47,003 nt of DNA from a virus, in the IMG/VR virus record IMGVR_UViG_3300025000_000166, positions 1 to 47,003 of that record, one strand, 5' to 3'. This document shows positions 13,458 through 20,913 of the stretch, in pieces. Position 1 is the stretch's first letter. Each line of letters opens with the position of its first letter. A model generated the notes under the pieces. The model had not been told where the DNA came from and searched no databases. It worked only from the letters and a program-made list of their open reading frames with translations. Position numbers and translations under genes: made by a program.

Positions 13458-13823
13458 ATGGTCTACCAAAGGAAAATAGAAGCAGAGATTGTCGGAGAAT
13501 CCTTTGACAACCAGGACGGAACATCCAGACAGTTCGGCATTCAAAAATTTTGCACTCCCGGAAAACCAGTGAAACTTATCCGCGAGCCGAACAATAAATT
13601 CGATAAGAGCGCCATAAGCGTATGGGTTCGAGGTAAAGCGTTTTTAATCAAGGAACATGATCACCAGGTGGGTTATTTAAGCAAGGAACTAGCCGCCGAG
13701 TTTGCCCCGCTCATGGATGCCGGTGCTCAACCTGAAGCTTTTGTAAAAAAGGTGTTTGGCGGAACCGATAAAAAACCGAATTATGGTCTTCTGATTGAAA
13801 TATTGAAAACTGAAAGCAAGTAA
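13458..13823 (+). CDS. HIRAN-domain protein
   Basis: 121 aa. Matches the HIRAN pattern: VGESFDN..., KPVKLIREPNNKFDKSAISVWV, then VGYLSKELAAEFAPLMDAG. HIRAN domains bind 3' ends of single-stranded DNA in HLTF/Rad5 and occur alone in bacteria and phages. It has an AGAGGAGG ribosome site. Located in the lysogeny island between repressor and integrase, so it may be expressed in the lysogen and act in DNA-damage sensing or anti-phage functions (inference). Confidence 0.8.
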   Translation: MVYQRKIEAEIVGESFDNQDGTSRQFGIQKFCTPGKPVKLIREPNNKFDKSAISVWVRGKAFLIKEHDHQVGYLSKELAAEFAPLMDAGAQPEAFVKKVFGGTDKKPNYGLLIEILKTESK

Positions 13824-13855
13824 TTAGTCAATTGTAGAAATAATGGAGGGAAACA

Positions 13856-14185
13856 ATGGCAAAAGAACCTAAGATCTGTCCGTACTGCCACCTGGAAATA
13901 ACCAGTGACCAGGATTCACTCACCACCCAAAGCGGTGTGCCCTACCACAAGGTGTGCTACGAAAATATAAACATCGACAGCATGGTCGCCACCATTGAAA
14001 AGAAGTACCCCAGTTCAGACGCCAAACTCGCCCGCATCATCAGCCAAAACAACATCATTATCGCCTCAGCAGAGAAAACGCAAGGGCACCTGAGCACCAT
14101 CAAAACCATCATCGTAATCTTTATGATCCTCACCATCGTCGCAGCCATTCTCCAGGGCTGCTCAGCGCTCATGTCAGGCTATTAA
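13856..14185 (+). CDS. zinc-ribbon membrane protein
   Basis: 109 aa. An N-terminal CPYC and a later HKVC give a LIM-like zinc site; the C-terminus has one transmembrane helix (about 81-103). A GGAGGG ribosome site is present. Probably membrane-tethered with a cytosolic zinc domain. Position next to integrase makes it a candidate superinfection-exclusion or lysogenic conversion protein, without direct evidence. Confidence 0.6.
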   Translation: MAKEPKICPYCHLEITSDQDSLTTQSGVPYHKVCYENINIDSMVATIEKKYPSSDAKLARIISQNNIIIASAEKTQGHLSTIKTIIVIFMILTIVAAILQGCSALMSGY

Positions 14186-14294
14186 ACCGTTGAACCCCCG
14201 ACCGCTATTATCGTCCTGCACCCTTGCAATCACAGGTACATTACTCCCGTTTTCAAGGGATGTATGCGACCTGCGGTTACCCCTGTTTCCCGTA

Positions 14295-14341
<47 letters not shown>

Positions 14342-14344
14342 ATA

Positions 14345-14381
14345 GACCGCTTTTATCCTCCACCAAGGTATAAAAGCGGTC
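14345..14381. terminator. 12-bp inverted repeat between attP and integrase
   Basis: GACCGCTTTTAT (14345-14356) and ATAAAAGCGGTC (14370-14381) are perfect arms around a 13-base loop. It can serve as terminator or as an arm-binding region for recombination proteins. Confidence 0.5.
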
Positions 14382-14447
14382 GCTCGTTACCCCTCATCGC
14401 CGCTTCCACCGAACCATAGTTCGCTATTATCAAAATCAAGGTGAGCC

Positions 14448-15410
14448 ATGAAACTAATTGACGCGATCGACGGATTTACCTACCACCTCACCAGCAACGG
14501 CAAAAGCCCCGCCACCATCCGGCTTTACACCACCTATCTTAAAAAAATGGATGACTTCCTGATCCACCCCGAACTGGAGAAGATCACCCGCGCCGATATC
14601 ATGCGTTACTACGGTCACATGCGCTCAGACTACATCCCCTTCCGCCTCTCCGGAGACTCCAAACCCCTGGCCGCCGGCACCATCCAGAACATATGGATCT
14701 CCATCCGTTCCTTTTACAACTGGGCCGAGCAGGAACTGCATATTCCCCGCGTGGATGGATCCATTGAGAAGCCCGAATTTGATTACCCCGAGATAGCCCC
14801 CTTCTCCCAGGCAGATATTCGCGCACTTTTAAAAGCTAGTGAATATAACCGCGCCACCACTCCTGGAAATCGCATGGCCTTTCGAGCAAAACGTCACACG
14901 CGCGTCCGCGACCAGGCTATTATCATACTCCTCCTGGATACAGGTATTCGCGTCTCAGAAGCTGCCCGCCTGCACATCAAAGACGTGAACTTCAAAAACG
15001 CAGAGATCTTCCTTGAACCCTTCGGCAGTGGACGTAAAACAAAATCCCGCCACATCCCCATTGGTAACACCTGCAGAAAGTTTCTCTGGTCTTATATTTC
15101 CAACCGCGGAGACACCGGCCCAAATGACTCGCTCTTGATCACCCGGGATGGCTCACCGATGGACCGCGATTCCATCCGCCATGTCCTCAGTGAAATCGCC
15201 TCCAAAGCCGGCGTGACCCACTGTCACCCGCACCGCTTCCGCCACACCTTCGCCATTGAATTCCTGCGCAACGGCGGTGATGTCTTCTCCCTGCAGAAGA
15301 TCCTCGGGCACTCCACCCTGGAGATGGTCAACACCTACCTGCAGCTCGCCTCCTCAGATGTTGCCGCAGCTCACCGCCGTGCATCACCCGCGGATAACCT
15401 GAAACTATAA
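14448..15410 (+). CDS. int: tyrosine recombinase / phage integrase
   Basis: 320 aa. N-terminal SAM-like core-binding domain (1-100), then the catalytic domain with R168 (TGIRVSEAARL), K197 or K199, H262-x-x-R265 (HRFRH), H288 (LGHST) and nucleophile Y297 (NTYLQL). Closer to XerC/D-like integrases in length and lack of an extra arm-binding domain. It catalyses site-specific insertion at tRNA-Pro(GGG). It is next to attP in the plus-strand lysogeny island. Confidence 0.95.
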   Translation: MKLIDAIDGFTYHLTSNGKSPATIRLYTTYLKKMDDFLIHPELEKITRADIMRYYGHMRSDYIPFRLSGDSKPLAAGTIQNIWISIRSFYNWAEQELHIPRVDGSIEKPEFDYPEIAPFSQADIRALLKASEYNRATTPGNRMAFRAKRHTRVRDQAIIILLLDTGIRVSEAARLHIKDVNFKNAEIFLEPFGSGRKTKSRHIPIGNTCRKFLWSYISNRGDTGPNDSLLITRDGSPMDRDSIRHVLSEIASKAGVTHCHPHRFRHTFAIEFLRNGGDVFSLQKILGHSTLEMVNTYLQLASSDVAAAHRRASPADNLKL

Positions 15411-15411
15411 A

Positions 15412-15660
15412 ATGCGCGAAGACCTGCCGGCACCGCCTGTTGCCACCTTTACAGTGTACGAGATTGCCTACACGAAGAACCTGATTAATTATGTCATCGC
15501 TGAGGTGACCTACCCGTACATTTCCATAACGCACACCATGAAGATATCCCGGAAAGATATCCTCACATTTTTACGCTCCGGAGACCGTTTTCTCTACCAG
15601 GATACTTTCTGGAGCCTGGAGGATTCCGGTCTCATTACTCCCGTCGAGAAAAGTGCGTAA
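15412..15660 (+). CDS. hypothetical protein downstream of integrase
   Basis: 82 aa, starts one base after the integrase stop. Sequence has an alternating aromatic/Thr/Val pattern with SRKDILTFLRSGDRFLYQD; no family recognised. Position fits an excision or accessory factor, but no HTH is evident. No ribosome site, so it would depend on coupling to integrase. Confidence 0.5.
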   Translation: MREDLPAPPVATFTVYEIAYTKNLINYVIAEVTYPYISITHTMKISRKDILTFLRSGDRFLYQDTFWSLEDSGLITPVEKSA

Positions 15661-15672
15661 AGTATCAAAAGG

Positions 15673-15699
15673 ATTGAAATTTGTTGGCTAAATTTCAAT
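15673..15699 (+). terminator. AT-rich inverted repeat
   Basis: ATTGAAATTT / AAATTTCAAT, perfect 10 bp around GTTGGCT, followed by TTATTTT on the plus strand. Confidence 0.45.
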
Positions 15700-15747
15700 T
15701 TATTTTCATAATAGGTCTATTTACACATACAAAGCGCTAAATAAACA

Positions 15748-15767
15748 AACTCCCCTTGCGGGGAGTT
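15748..15767. terminator. terminator between converging operons
   Basis: AACTCCCC-TTGC-GGGGAGTT, a strong 8-bp stem with tetraloop at the meeting point of the integrase operon and the late minus-strand operon. Confidence 0.7.
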
Positions 15768-15827
15768 AAACACGGATGACATTTGAGCATTGTCAAGAGG
15801 CTTCACCCGTTTACTGCTTAGCGGAGG

Positions 15828-16100
15828 TCAAACTGTGATTAGTTTTCCATCAGTCAAATAACCGTGCCATCCAATCGACCAGTCCGGATTATCTTTCACA
15901 AGAATTGAGGGGGTTAGCGTCGGGAGTTCTTTACTCCCATTCCATTGCCAGGCACCTGGTCCAGCGATTGGAATGACAACCGTCCCCAAAAACGAATTGT
16001 CGTCATACCGAATAGCCATTGTCTGGTCTTTGTTCAAAAAGCACCAATCACCTTTGTGGCCTAGTCGATCAAGTTCATCAAGATTTTTGAATTGTGCCAT
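15828..16100 (-). CDS. DUF6527-like protein
   Basis: 90 aa. The pattern WQWNGS-K-LPTLTPSILV and the later WHGYLTDGKLI is characteristic of the DUF6527 family found in phages. Function unknown. Last gene of the late operon; overlaps the upstream gene by 23 bases. Confidence 0.65.
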   Translation of the reverse strand: MAQFKNLDELDRLGHKGDWCFLNKDQTMAIRYDDNSFLGTVVIPIAGPGAWQWNGSKELPTLTPSILVKDNPDWSIGWHGYLTDGKLITV

Positions 16101-16338
16101 CCTGCACCTTCCTGAAAACCGTCTTCCTGCGTCCGTCAGTCCCCCGCACGTAGACCCGTTCCAAAACTCCCGCCTTTACCTTGTCCCGCAGGATCTCTTC
16201 GCAGTATTTCAAAGAATAGCCGGTTGTCGCTTCCATCATTTCAGCGTCCACATCCCCGGGCCTTCTTTCCTGCAGCACATGCACACCCGCCAGCTCCTGC
16301 AGCAGTTCATTGATCTCATCACCTATTAAAGAGGTCAT
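16078..16338 (-). CDS. small winged-helix-like protein
   Basis: 86 aa. An HTH-like DAEMMEATTGYSLKYCEEILRDKVKAGVL followed by a basic wing (GTDGRRKTVFRKV). Probably a DNA-binding protein. Overlaps the metallophosphoesterase stop by 4 bases. Confidence 0.5.
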   Translation of the reverse strand: MTSLIGDEINELLQELAGVHVLQERRPGDVDAEMMEATTGYSLKYCEEILRDKVKAGVLERVYVRGTDGRRKTVFRKVQDGTIQKS

Positions 16339-17195
16339 ATCACCTCCACAGTCCTTGTATCGATCGTGGAATACAGCCGGTGTGTTTCAGTCTTCACCCC
16401 GTTTTCGAACACAAATACCACCAGCCCGTGCGTGATATCATTCTGGCTCTGGGTCGCCTGCGTCGCATGGTCATTGAACATCGAGAAGGACGGCAGCACA
16501 TGCAGCTCTGCCTTGAAATCCTTCATCTCCAGGTACTCGTAGACCGGCGTGTGATAATGCCCCCTCAGCACCAGGTCAGCCGGCTTCCTCCGGTTCATGA
16601 TCTCCCGCTGCATCAGGTCTCGCAGGTAGAAGCGCGCCACGTTGCCCGCCAGCCAGTTACGGGATCCCGGATGCGGACCGTGATGCGCATAATCTGTCAC
16701 AATTCCCCCGTACTCCAACAGACCGTGATAGAGCGGTTTCACATCCACACCCGGGAATCGCGCCGAAAGTAATTGCGCCAGGATCAGCTCCAGTGAGCCT
16801 TCCCCGGCGTTATGCGCCTGCGTGCCGATCACCTGCCGGTACGCCTTCAGTTTCTTGTACCCGAACCACGGACGCGCATTGTAATCCGCGATAACCGCCT
16901 GGTCAGAAAGCCGTGTGCTCACCAATCCCTGCGGATACTTCACCCCGTGGCACGCATCACCCAGGTGCATCACCAGCATCTCGCAGCCGTCCGCGATCGC
17001 AAACGCATCTTCCATGCACTTGGAGCGCGTCTTCCACAGGTAGCGCTGAGACTGACTCATTGCCGGCTGCCATGGCTTGAAATTCCCCAGCTCGTCTTCC
17101 TGGAACAAAACGGTTTCCGGATTCATCAACGCCAGCTTGAACCCGCCGTGCGTGTCAGTTTCTACCACCTGGATCTTTCGGTTGGTTTTTCGCAA
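16335..17195 (-). CDS. calcineurin-like metallophosphoesterase
   Basis: 286 aa. Metal motifs in order: DTHGG (14-18, D-x-H), HLGDACHG (G79-D80 and H83), GTQAHN, YAHHGPH and LRGHYHTP, the D-x-H / GD / GNH-like / H / GHxH set of the family. It would cleave phosphodiester or phosphomonoester bonds with two metal ions. Located after the endolysin in the late operon, an unusual place; phage relatives occur near DNA-processing genes. Confidence 0.8.
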   Translation of the reverse strand: MRKTNRKIQVVETDTHGGFKLALMNPETVLFQEDELGNFKPWQPAMSQSQRYLWKTRSKCMEDAFAIADGCEMLVMHLGDACHGVKYPQGLVSTRLSDQAVIADYNARPWFGYKKLKAYRQVIGTQAHNAGEGSLELILAQLLSARFPGVDVKPLYHGLLEYGGIVTDYAHHGPHPGSRNWLAGNVARFYLRDLMQREIMNRRKPADLVLRGHYHTPVYEYLEMKDFKAELHVLPSFSMFNDHATQATQSQNDITHGLVVFVFENGVKTETHRLYSTIDTRTVEVI

Positions 17196-17214
17196 TAGAT
17201 TCTCCTAGCGTTTT

Positions 17215-17238
17215 CCCCTGGCAGTTCTTGGCCAGGGG
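17215..17238. terminator. hairpin between endolysin and phosphoesterase genes
   Basis: CCCCTGGC (17215-17222) / GCCAGGGG (17231-17238), 8-base loop, without a U-run on either strand. Confidence 0.45.
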
Positions 17239-17248
17239 TTGCGGTCGT

Positions 17249-17262
17249 GTTTCTATGGAAAC
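17249..17262. repeat. GTTTC-N4-GAAAC palindrome
   Basis: GTTTCTATGGAAAC over the 3' end of the endolysin gene; sister sites at 236 and 9687. Confidence 0.35.
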
Positions 17263-18860
17263 GCCTTGTGCAACTCCGGATGCGCAGTCCACAACTTCGC
17301 CAGCTTCTCCTCATCCGATATCACCACCGGTGGAACCACAGCCGCGTGACTGTACACCACCATCCTCAGCAACTTCTTGTACCTCGAGCTGAGATCTACG
17401 ATCGCTCCATCCCAGGTATCCATGATCACATATCCATTTGAATTCTTGCCATTAATGACTACCCAGTGCGGCTCCAGGGCGGTTGTGGATGGATTATGGT
17501 CCACCTGTGCAAGTACCGGTCTCCCACTCAATAAAACTGCGTCGATCCTGGCTTCTGTCACCTGCGCCGCGTCTCTGATAAAGTTGCCCTCATCCAGGAC
17601 GATATTCGGGTTGATTTTGGTTACTGCACCCCAAACGATAAGGGCGCCCTCAAACCCGCCTTTGTTTTTCAAGTCCTGGTTAAGCTTCCCGGGATTAGGA
17701 ACGCGCCCGGTCAGGAATGCGATCACTGCATCGACACCAGTAACTGCGCAGCCGTCACTGCCAATTGTGAGTGCTGAATTACCCAGTTGATCATTATTCC
17801 ACCTGTCGTCATTCTGACTGGATGATGGAACCGCCAGCACCTGGATTATCACTGTCGGTGGAGTTTCAACAATCGGAGGGTCAATTCTCTGCATGTAAGT
17901 TGCATACACCCACTGCCCGTCACCAATCCGGTACCAGCCATTACTGACCTCATAGACCAATCTTTTTTCACCGTTCATCAGGTATCCGAGAACAGTTGCA
18001 CTGCCATTTGGCATATTCCTGATTGTCAGGCTTTTCGCCGCGGTACACTGAGCCCAGAATCCATCAGCCACCGGAGGAGCTGGCGGTTCCGGGATAGTGG
18101 CACCACCTTTGAGTAACTCAAATTCCTCTTTAGATTCCATCCAAATGTTCAGGTCCAACGCTTTTGACTCCATACCATACAGGATGCCGTCCCCGGATCC
18201 GTTGTCATCAACGTCACCATCACTGGTGTACTGCCACATTAGGATTTTTCCTGTCCACCCCTTTGCCCTCACTGCATCTTCAACGGATTCAAGAGAGCGT
18301 TCTACCCACTGCCAGTCTACAACCATCATTTCGTTGTACCAGGCAACCCATAGTGGTCTGTTTTTGAACCATGTGCCAAACCAGGTGAGTAATCCAAGGG
18401 AGCAGTAAATACCATTCGTTTTGCCATTGAGCGCGTCCATCCGTTCAAGGAACGCTCTGGCTATCTTTTGCGCCCTGGTTGCATAATTCGTAATCGGTGC
18501 GGCTGTAGCGGATGTCGCATTCTCAATATCCAGGAATACATAATTGTCGCTGTCTCCCTTGATTTTGTTCCAGCAGTTATCCGCTTGGGCCTTGCCCCAC
18601 GCCTCGTCGGTCATGCCATAAGCAGAAGATCCAGCGTTATAGTTTGAGTAGTAATCCATATACCAGTAAGCAATTCTGAAAACGTGTGGCTTGGCATTAA
18701 TCCAATTCGCTGAAAACTTTGGATCAATCGTCATCCCCGCCCCGACTTTAATTACTGCAAAGTCAGGGTGCATATTCACTGCCTCACCCCACTGAATAGG
18801 GCCTTGATGTTGAGAAACATCAAGGCCTTTTATTGGGTAATTACCAAATTTTATGCCCAT
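17253..18860 (-). CDS. three-domain endolysin: GH25 lysozyme, SH3, C39-like peptidase
   Basis: 535 aa from the ATG at 18860 (GGAAGGA ribosome site). Residues about 10-240: GH25 lysozyme with GLDVSQHQG and the FLDIE catalytic pair. About 270-330: bacterial SH3 cell-wall binding domain (LTIRNMPNGSATVLGYL, GWYRIGDGQWVYATYM). About 350-510: C39-like papain-fold peptidase with IGSDGCAVT (catalytic Cys) and LEPHWVVI / YVIMDTWDG (His, Asp). A C-terminal helix (EEKLAKLWTAHPELHKAFP) follows. It would hydrolyse both glycan and peptide bonds of peptidoglycan. The holin is far away in the gene order. Confidence 0.93.
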   Translation of the reverse strand: MGIKFGNYPIKGLDVSQHQGPIQWGEAVNMHPDFAVIKVGAGMTIDPKFSANWINAKPHVFRIAYWYMDYYSNYNAGSSAYGMTDEAWGKAQADNCWNKIKGDSDNYVFLDIENATSATAAPITNYATRAQKIARAFLERMDALNGKTNGIYCSLGLLTWFGTWFKNRPLWVAWYNEMMVVDWQWVERSLESVEDAVRAKGWTGKILMWQYTSDGDVDDNGSGDGILYGMESKALDLNIWMESKEEFELLKGGATIPEPPAPPVADGFWAQCTAAKSLTIRNMPNGSATVLGYLMNGEKRLVYEVSNGWYRIGDGQWVYATYMQRIDPPIVETPPTVIIQVLAVPSSSQNDDRWNNDQLGNSALTIGSDGCAVTGVDAVIAFLTGRVPNPGKLNQDLKNKGGFEGALIVWGAVTKINPNIVLDEGNFIRDAAQVTEARIDAVLLSGRPVLAQVDHNPSTTALEPHWVVINGKNSNGYVIMDTWDGAIVDLSSRYKKLLRMVVYSHAAVVPPVVISDEEKLAKLWTAHPELHKAFP

Positions 18861-18898
18861 AGCGAATCCTTCCATAAATCTTTTTTGATCAAGGATGA

Positions 18899-18932
18899 GC
18901 GTACCCCGCGAACGAAGTGAGCTGGGGTAGCA
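18899..18932. repeat. GTACCCC hairpin element, copy C
   Basis: GC-GTACCCC-gcgaacgaagtgagct-GGGGTA-GC. Intergenic, between the last tail gene and the endolysin. Its CGAACGAAGTGAGC core is the kind of sequence seen in chromosomal palindromic repeats. Confidence 0.65.
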
Positions 18933-18939
18933 GTCTCAC

Positions 18940-19680
18940 CTACGCCGGCTGCAGCGCAATCGCGCTCATCGAATTCCTGGATAAAGCATTCGTGAGTGTA
19001 TGCGTCATCACCGCCGATGCCCCGGTGGTAGCCTTATAGCTGCCGTAAGGAGTTGTCGTGTCCGGCTGTGCAGTTTGTCCTGCACCCACCGCCCCAAAGT
19101 AAGGCGATCCGGAGAGAATACCGCACTCAATAGCCATTCCATTTGCCACAGATGCTGCCATCGTGATCGAATGCGGCTCACTCGCCGACCCCGGTGCAGT
19201 CCCCGTGGCGATTACTGGCGTGGCTTGGTGAACTCCGGAGCATAAATAAGCCGTCACATAGGCCGTATCAAAAGACCCTCCAACTGTCGCCAGGTTCGAA
19301 GCCACCCCAAGGGATCCCGCCGGGATTACCGCAGCGTAGATTGCAGTACCAGCGTAAAGAATTGCATCTTCTTTCACTTGGCGCGCGAGCGTGATCGAAT
19401 TCCAGGTCATGGATGTTGGCGCTGCCATATTACCAAGACCGTCTACACACGCCACCAGGCAGGCATTTTGCACCACGGCCGGCGTGATCGATAGCGAAAA
19501 CGCGTTCGAAGCCCCAGTGCCGTTCCAGGTCTGCTCGATCGTCACCCCGCTGGGTTCAATGATGAAATCCAGTATCCTGGCAAAATGCCGCGCCGTCGCC
19601 ACAATGCCGGAGTACACAGCACCCACCAGCAGCACAATCGGATTAAACTTTAATTTATAACTATAAGATGCTCTGATCAT
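18940..19680 (-). CDS. putative tail-tip or fibre protein
   Basis: 246 aa from the ATG at 19680, with AAGGAC upstream. Composition is Ala/Gly/Ser/Thr-rich with beta-strand patterns, typical of virion adhesins. N-terminal hydrophobic residues 13-28 may be a buried helix or weak membrane segment. It follows other tail proteins and precedes the endolysin. No family recognised. Confidence 0.6.
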   Translation of the reverse strand: MIRASYSYKLKFNPIVLLVGAVYSGIVATARHFARILDFIIEPSGVTIEQTWNGTGASNAFSLSITPAVVQNACLVACVDGLGNMAAPTSMTWNSITLARQVKEDAILYAGTAIYAAVIPAGSLGVASNLATVGGSFDTAYVTAYLCSGVHQATPVIATGTAPGSASEPHSITMAASVANGMAIECGILSGSPYFGAVGAGQTAQPDTTTPYGSYKATTGASAVMTHTLTNALSRNSMSAIALQPA

Positions 19681-19694
19681 GATATTTGTCCTTA

Positions 19695-20375
19695 TTATGC
19701 TGGTACGAGTAAATAACTCACCACAGCACTGCCGGTATAACTCGCTGCCCCGTGCTTCACCTGGATCTTCCACCCGGCAGCCATCACCAGGTTCAGATCG
19801 AACACCCACACCGCCCCCGGGGAGAGCGTCTTGCTGTCCGTGAACATCACCGCAGCAGCGTCATCGATCACCTGCACCGACACGGTTTGTGTCGTCGTGT
19901 AGGAATTCTGCAGGATCATCCCCAGCGTTGCGTAAGCCGAGGCAGCCGCCACGGTCAGCAGGTCCTCCCAGGCTGTTCCGCTGAAATTCGCAGCACCCAT
20001 CCCGCCCACAAATACGATCGTTCCCGCCTCGATCAAACCGTCACACGTCGCGCCCACCTTTGCCTGGATGGAGGAATTGGCATCCAGAATCCACGGGAAA
20101 TTCAGCATGAACTTTTCGCCCGGCGCCAGTTGGATGGAAACCACAATGTAATCCGATGCCGAGATCACCAGTTTCAGGTAGAAAACCGTCGTTACACTGG
20201 CATCCGTGTTTTTCATCACGATCTGGTTCACCTGCTTCACGCCGCTTGCAGGCGCAGCTACCAGTTCCGCATAGCTGGTCGTTGGCGTCAGGTAAACCGA
20301 ATTATTAGGCACCCCCGCCAGTCCCTTGATCTCGGAACTCTTAACAGTTTGATTTGGAGAAATAGGAACGGTCAT
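19695..20375 (-). CDS. putative virion structural protein (tail region)
   Basis: 226 aa, beta-rich, with Thr/Val/Ala repeats and no catalytic motif. The two halves look alike (VFYLKLVISASDYIVVSIQLAPGEKFMLNFPWIL and VSVQVIDDAAAVMFTDSKTLSPGAVWVFDLNLVM), suggesting two similar jelly-roll-like domains. TAATG overlap with the upstream gene. Probably receptor-binding or baseplate. Confidence 0.6.
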   Translation of the reverse strand: MTVPISPNQTVKSSEIKGLAGVPNNSVYLTPTTSYAELVAAPASGVKQVNQIVMKNTDASVTTVFYLKLVISASDYIVVSIQLAPGEKFMLNFPWILDANSSIQAKVGATCDGLIEAGTIVFVGGMGAANFSGTAWEDLLTVAAASAYATLGMILQNSYTTTQTVSVQVIDDAAAVMFTDSKTLSPGAVWVFDLNLVMAAGWKIQVKHGAASYTGSAVVSYLLVPA

Positions 20376-20911
20376 TAGCTCACCTCGCCGGTATGTTGAA
20401 TGGTTAGATCCTGCTGCAGGGTCGTGTTGTCAAAATCCAGCAGGAAACGGCACAACAGGGATCCGCTGTCAGCCGCCGCACCTGCTGCAGCCCCTCCGAA
20501 TAATCCGCCTTCCTTGAGGTAGAACGAACACTCGCTCGCCAGAAGGTAAACGGTGGAATAAAAATTAGCATCGCCTTGCTCGCATTCGGTCAGAAGTTTT
20601 CGCAGGGTTTCAGTCTCCAGCGCGATGTCACTCACCGCCGGATCCGTGGTACCCGTACCCACCGCCATGTAGGTCAGCCCTGTCATTTCCTCGCCCGTGA
20701 TCCTCCTGGAAATGAACTGTTTTCCGACCGTGGTCACCAGGTTGGTGGATTCCACCCGCCGTCTCTCCAATCCAAGTTTTCGCGCCTCCCGGATTGCGTC
20801 GTTCAGCGTAAATCCATATCCCAACAGCCTGGCAATCGCATTCGGTTGGAACGCGCTTAAGGTCACTTTCCCGGCTAACACGATCTCATCCTTTGTTTCT
20901 ATTTTTTTCAT
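20375..20911 (-). CDS. tail protein (hub-adjacent)
   Basis: 178 aa from the ATG at 20911 (GGAGTGAG upstream; two bases after the hub stop). The stretch LTYMAVGTGTTDPAVSDIALETE is a recurrent pattern in phage tail/baseplate proteins. Positive helix in the first 60 residues, beta-rich afterwards. Placed between the hub and receptor-binding candidates. Confidence 0.65.
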   Translation of the reverse strand: MKKIETKDEIVLAGKVTLSAFQPNAIARLLGYGFTLNDAIREARKLGLERRRVESTNLVTTVGKQFISRRITGEEMTGLTYMAVGTGTTDPAVSDIALETETLRKLLTECEQGDANFYSTVYLLASECSFYLKEGGLFGGAAAGAAADSGSLLCRFLLDFDNTTLQQDLTIQHTGEVS

Positions 20912-20913
20912 GC

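Noticed and set aside
19681-19809. N-terminal extension of the 246-aa tail protein
   Set aside because: It lies in the end of the upstream gene and lacks a ribosome site; the ATG at 19680 has AAGGAC.
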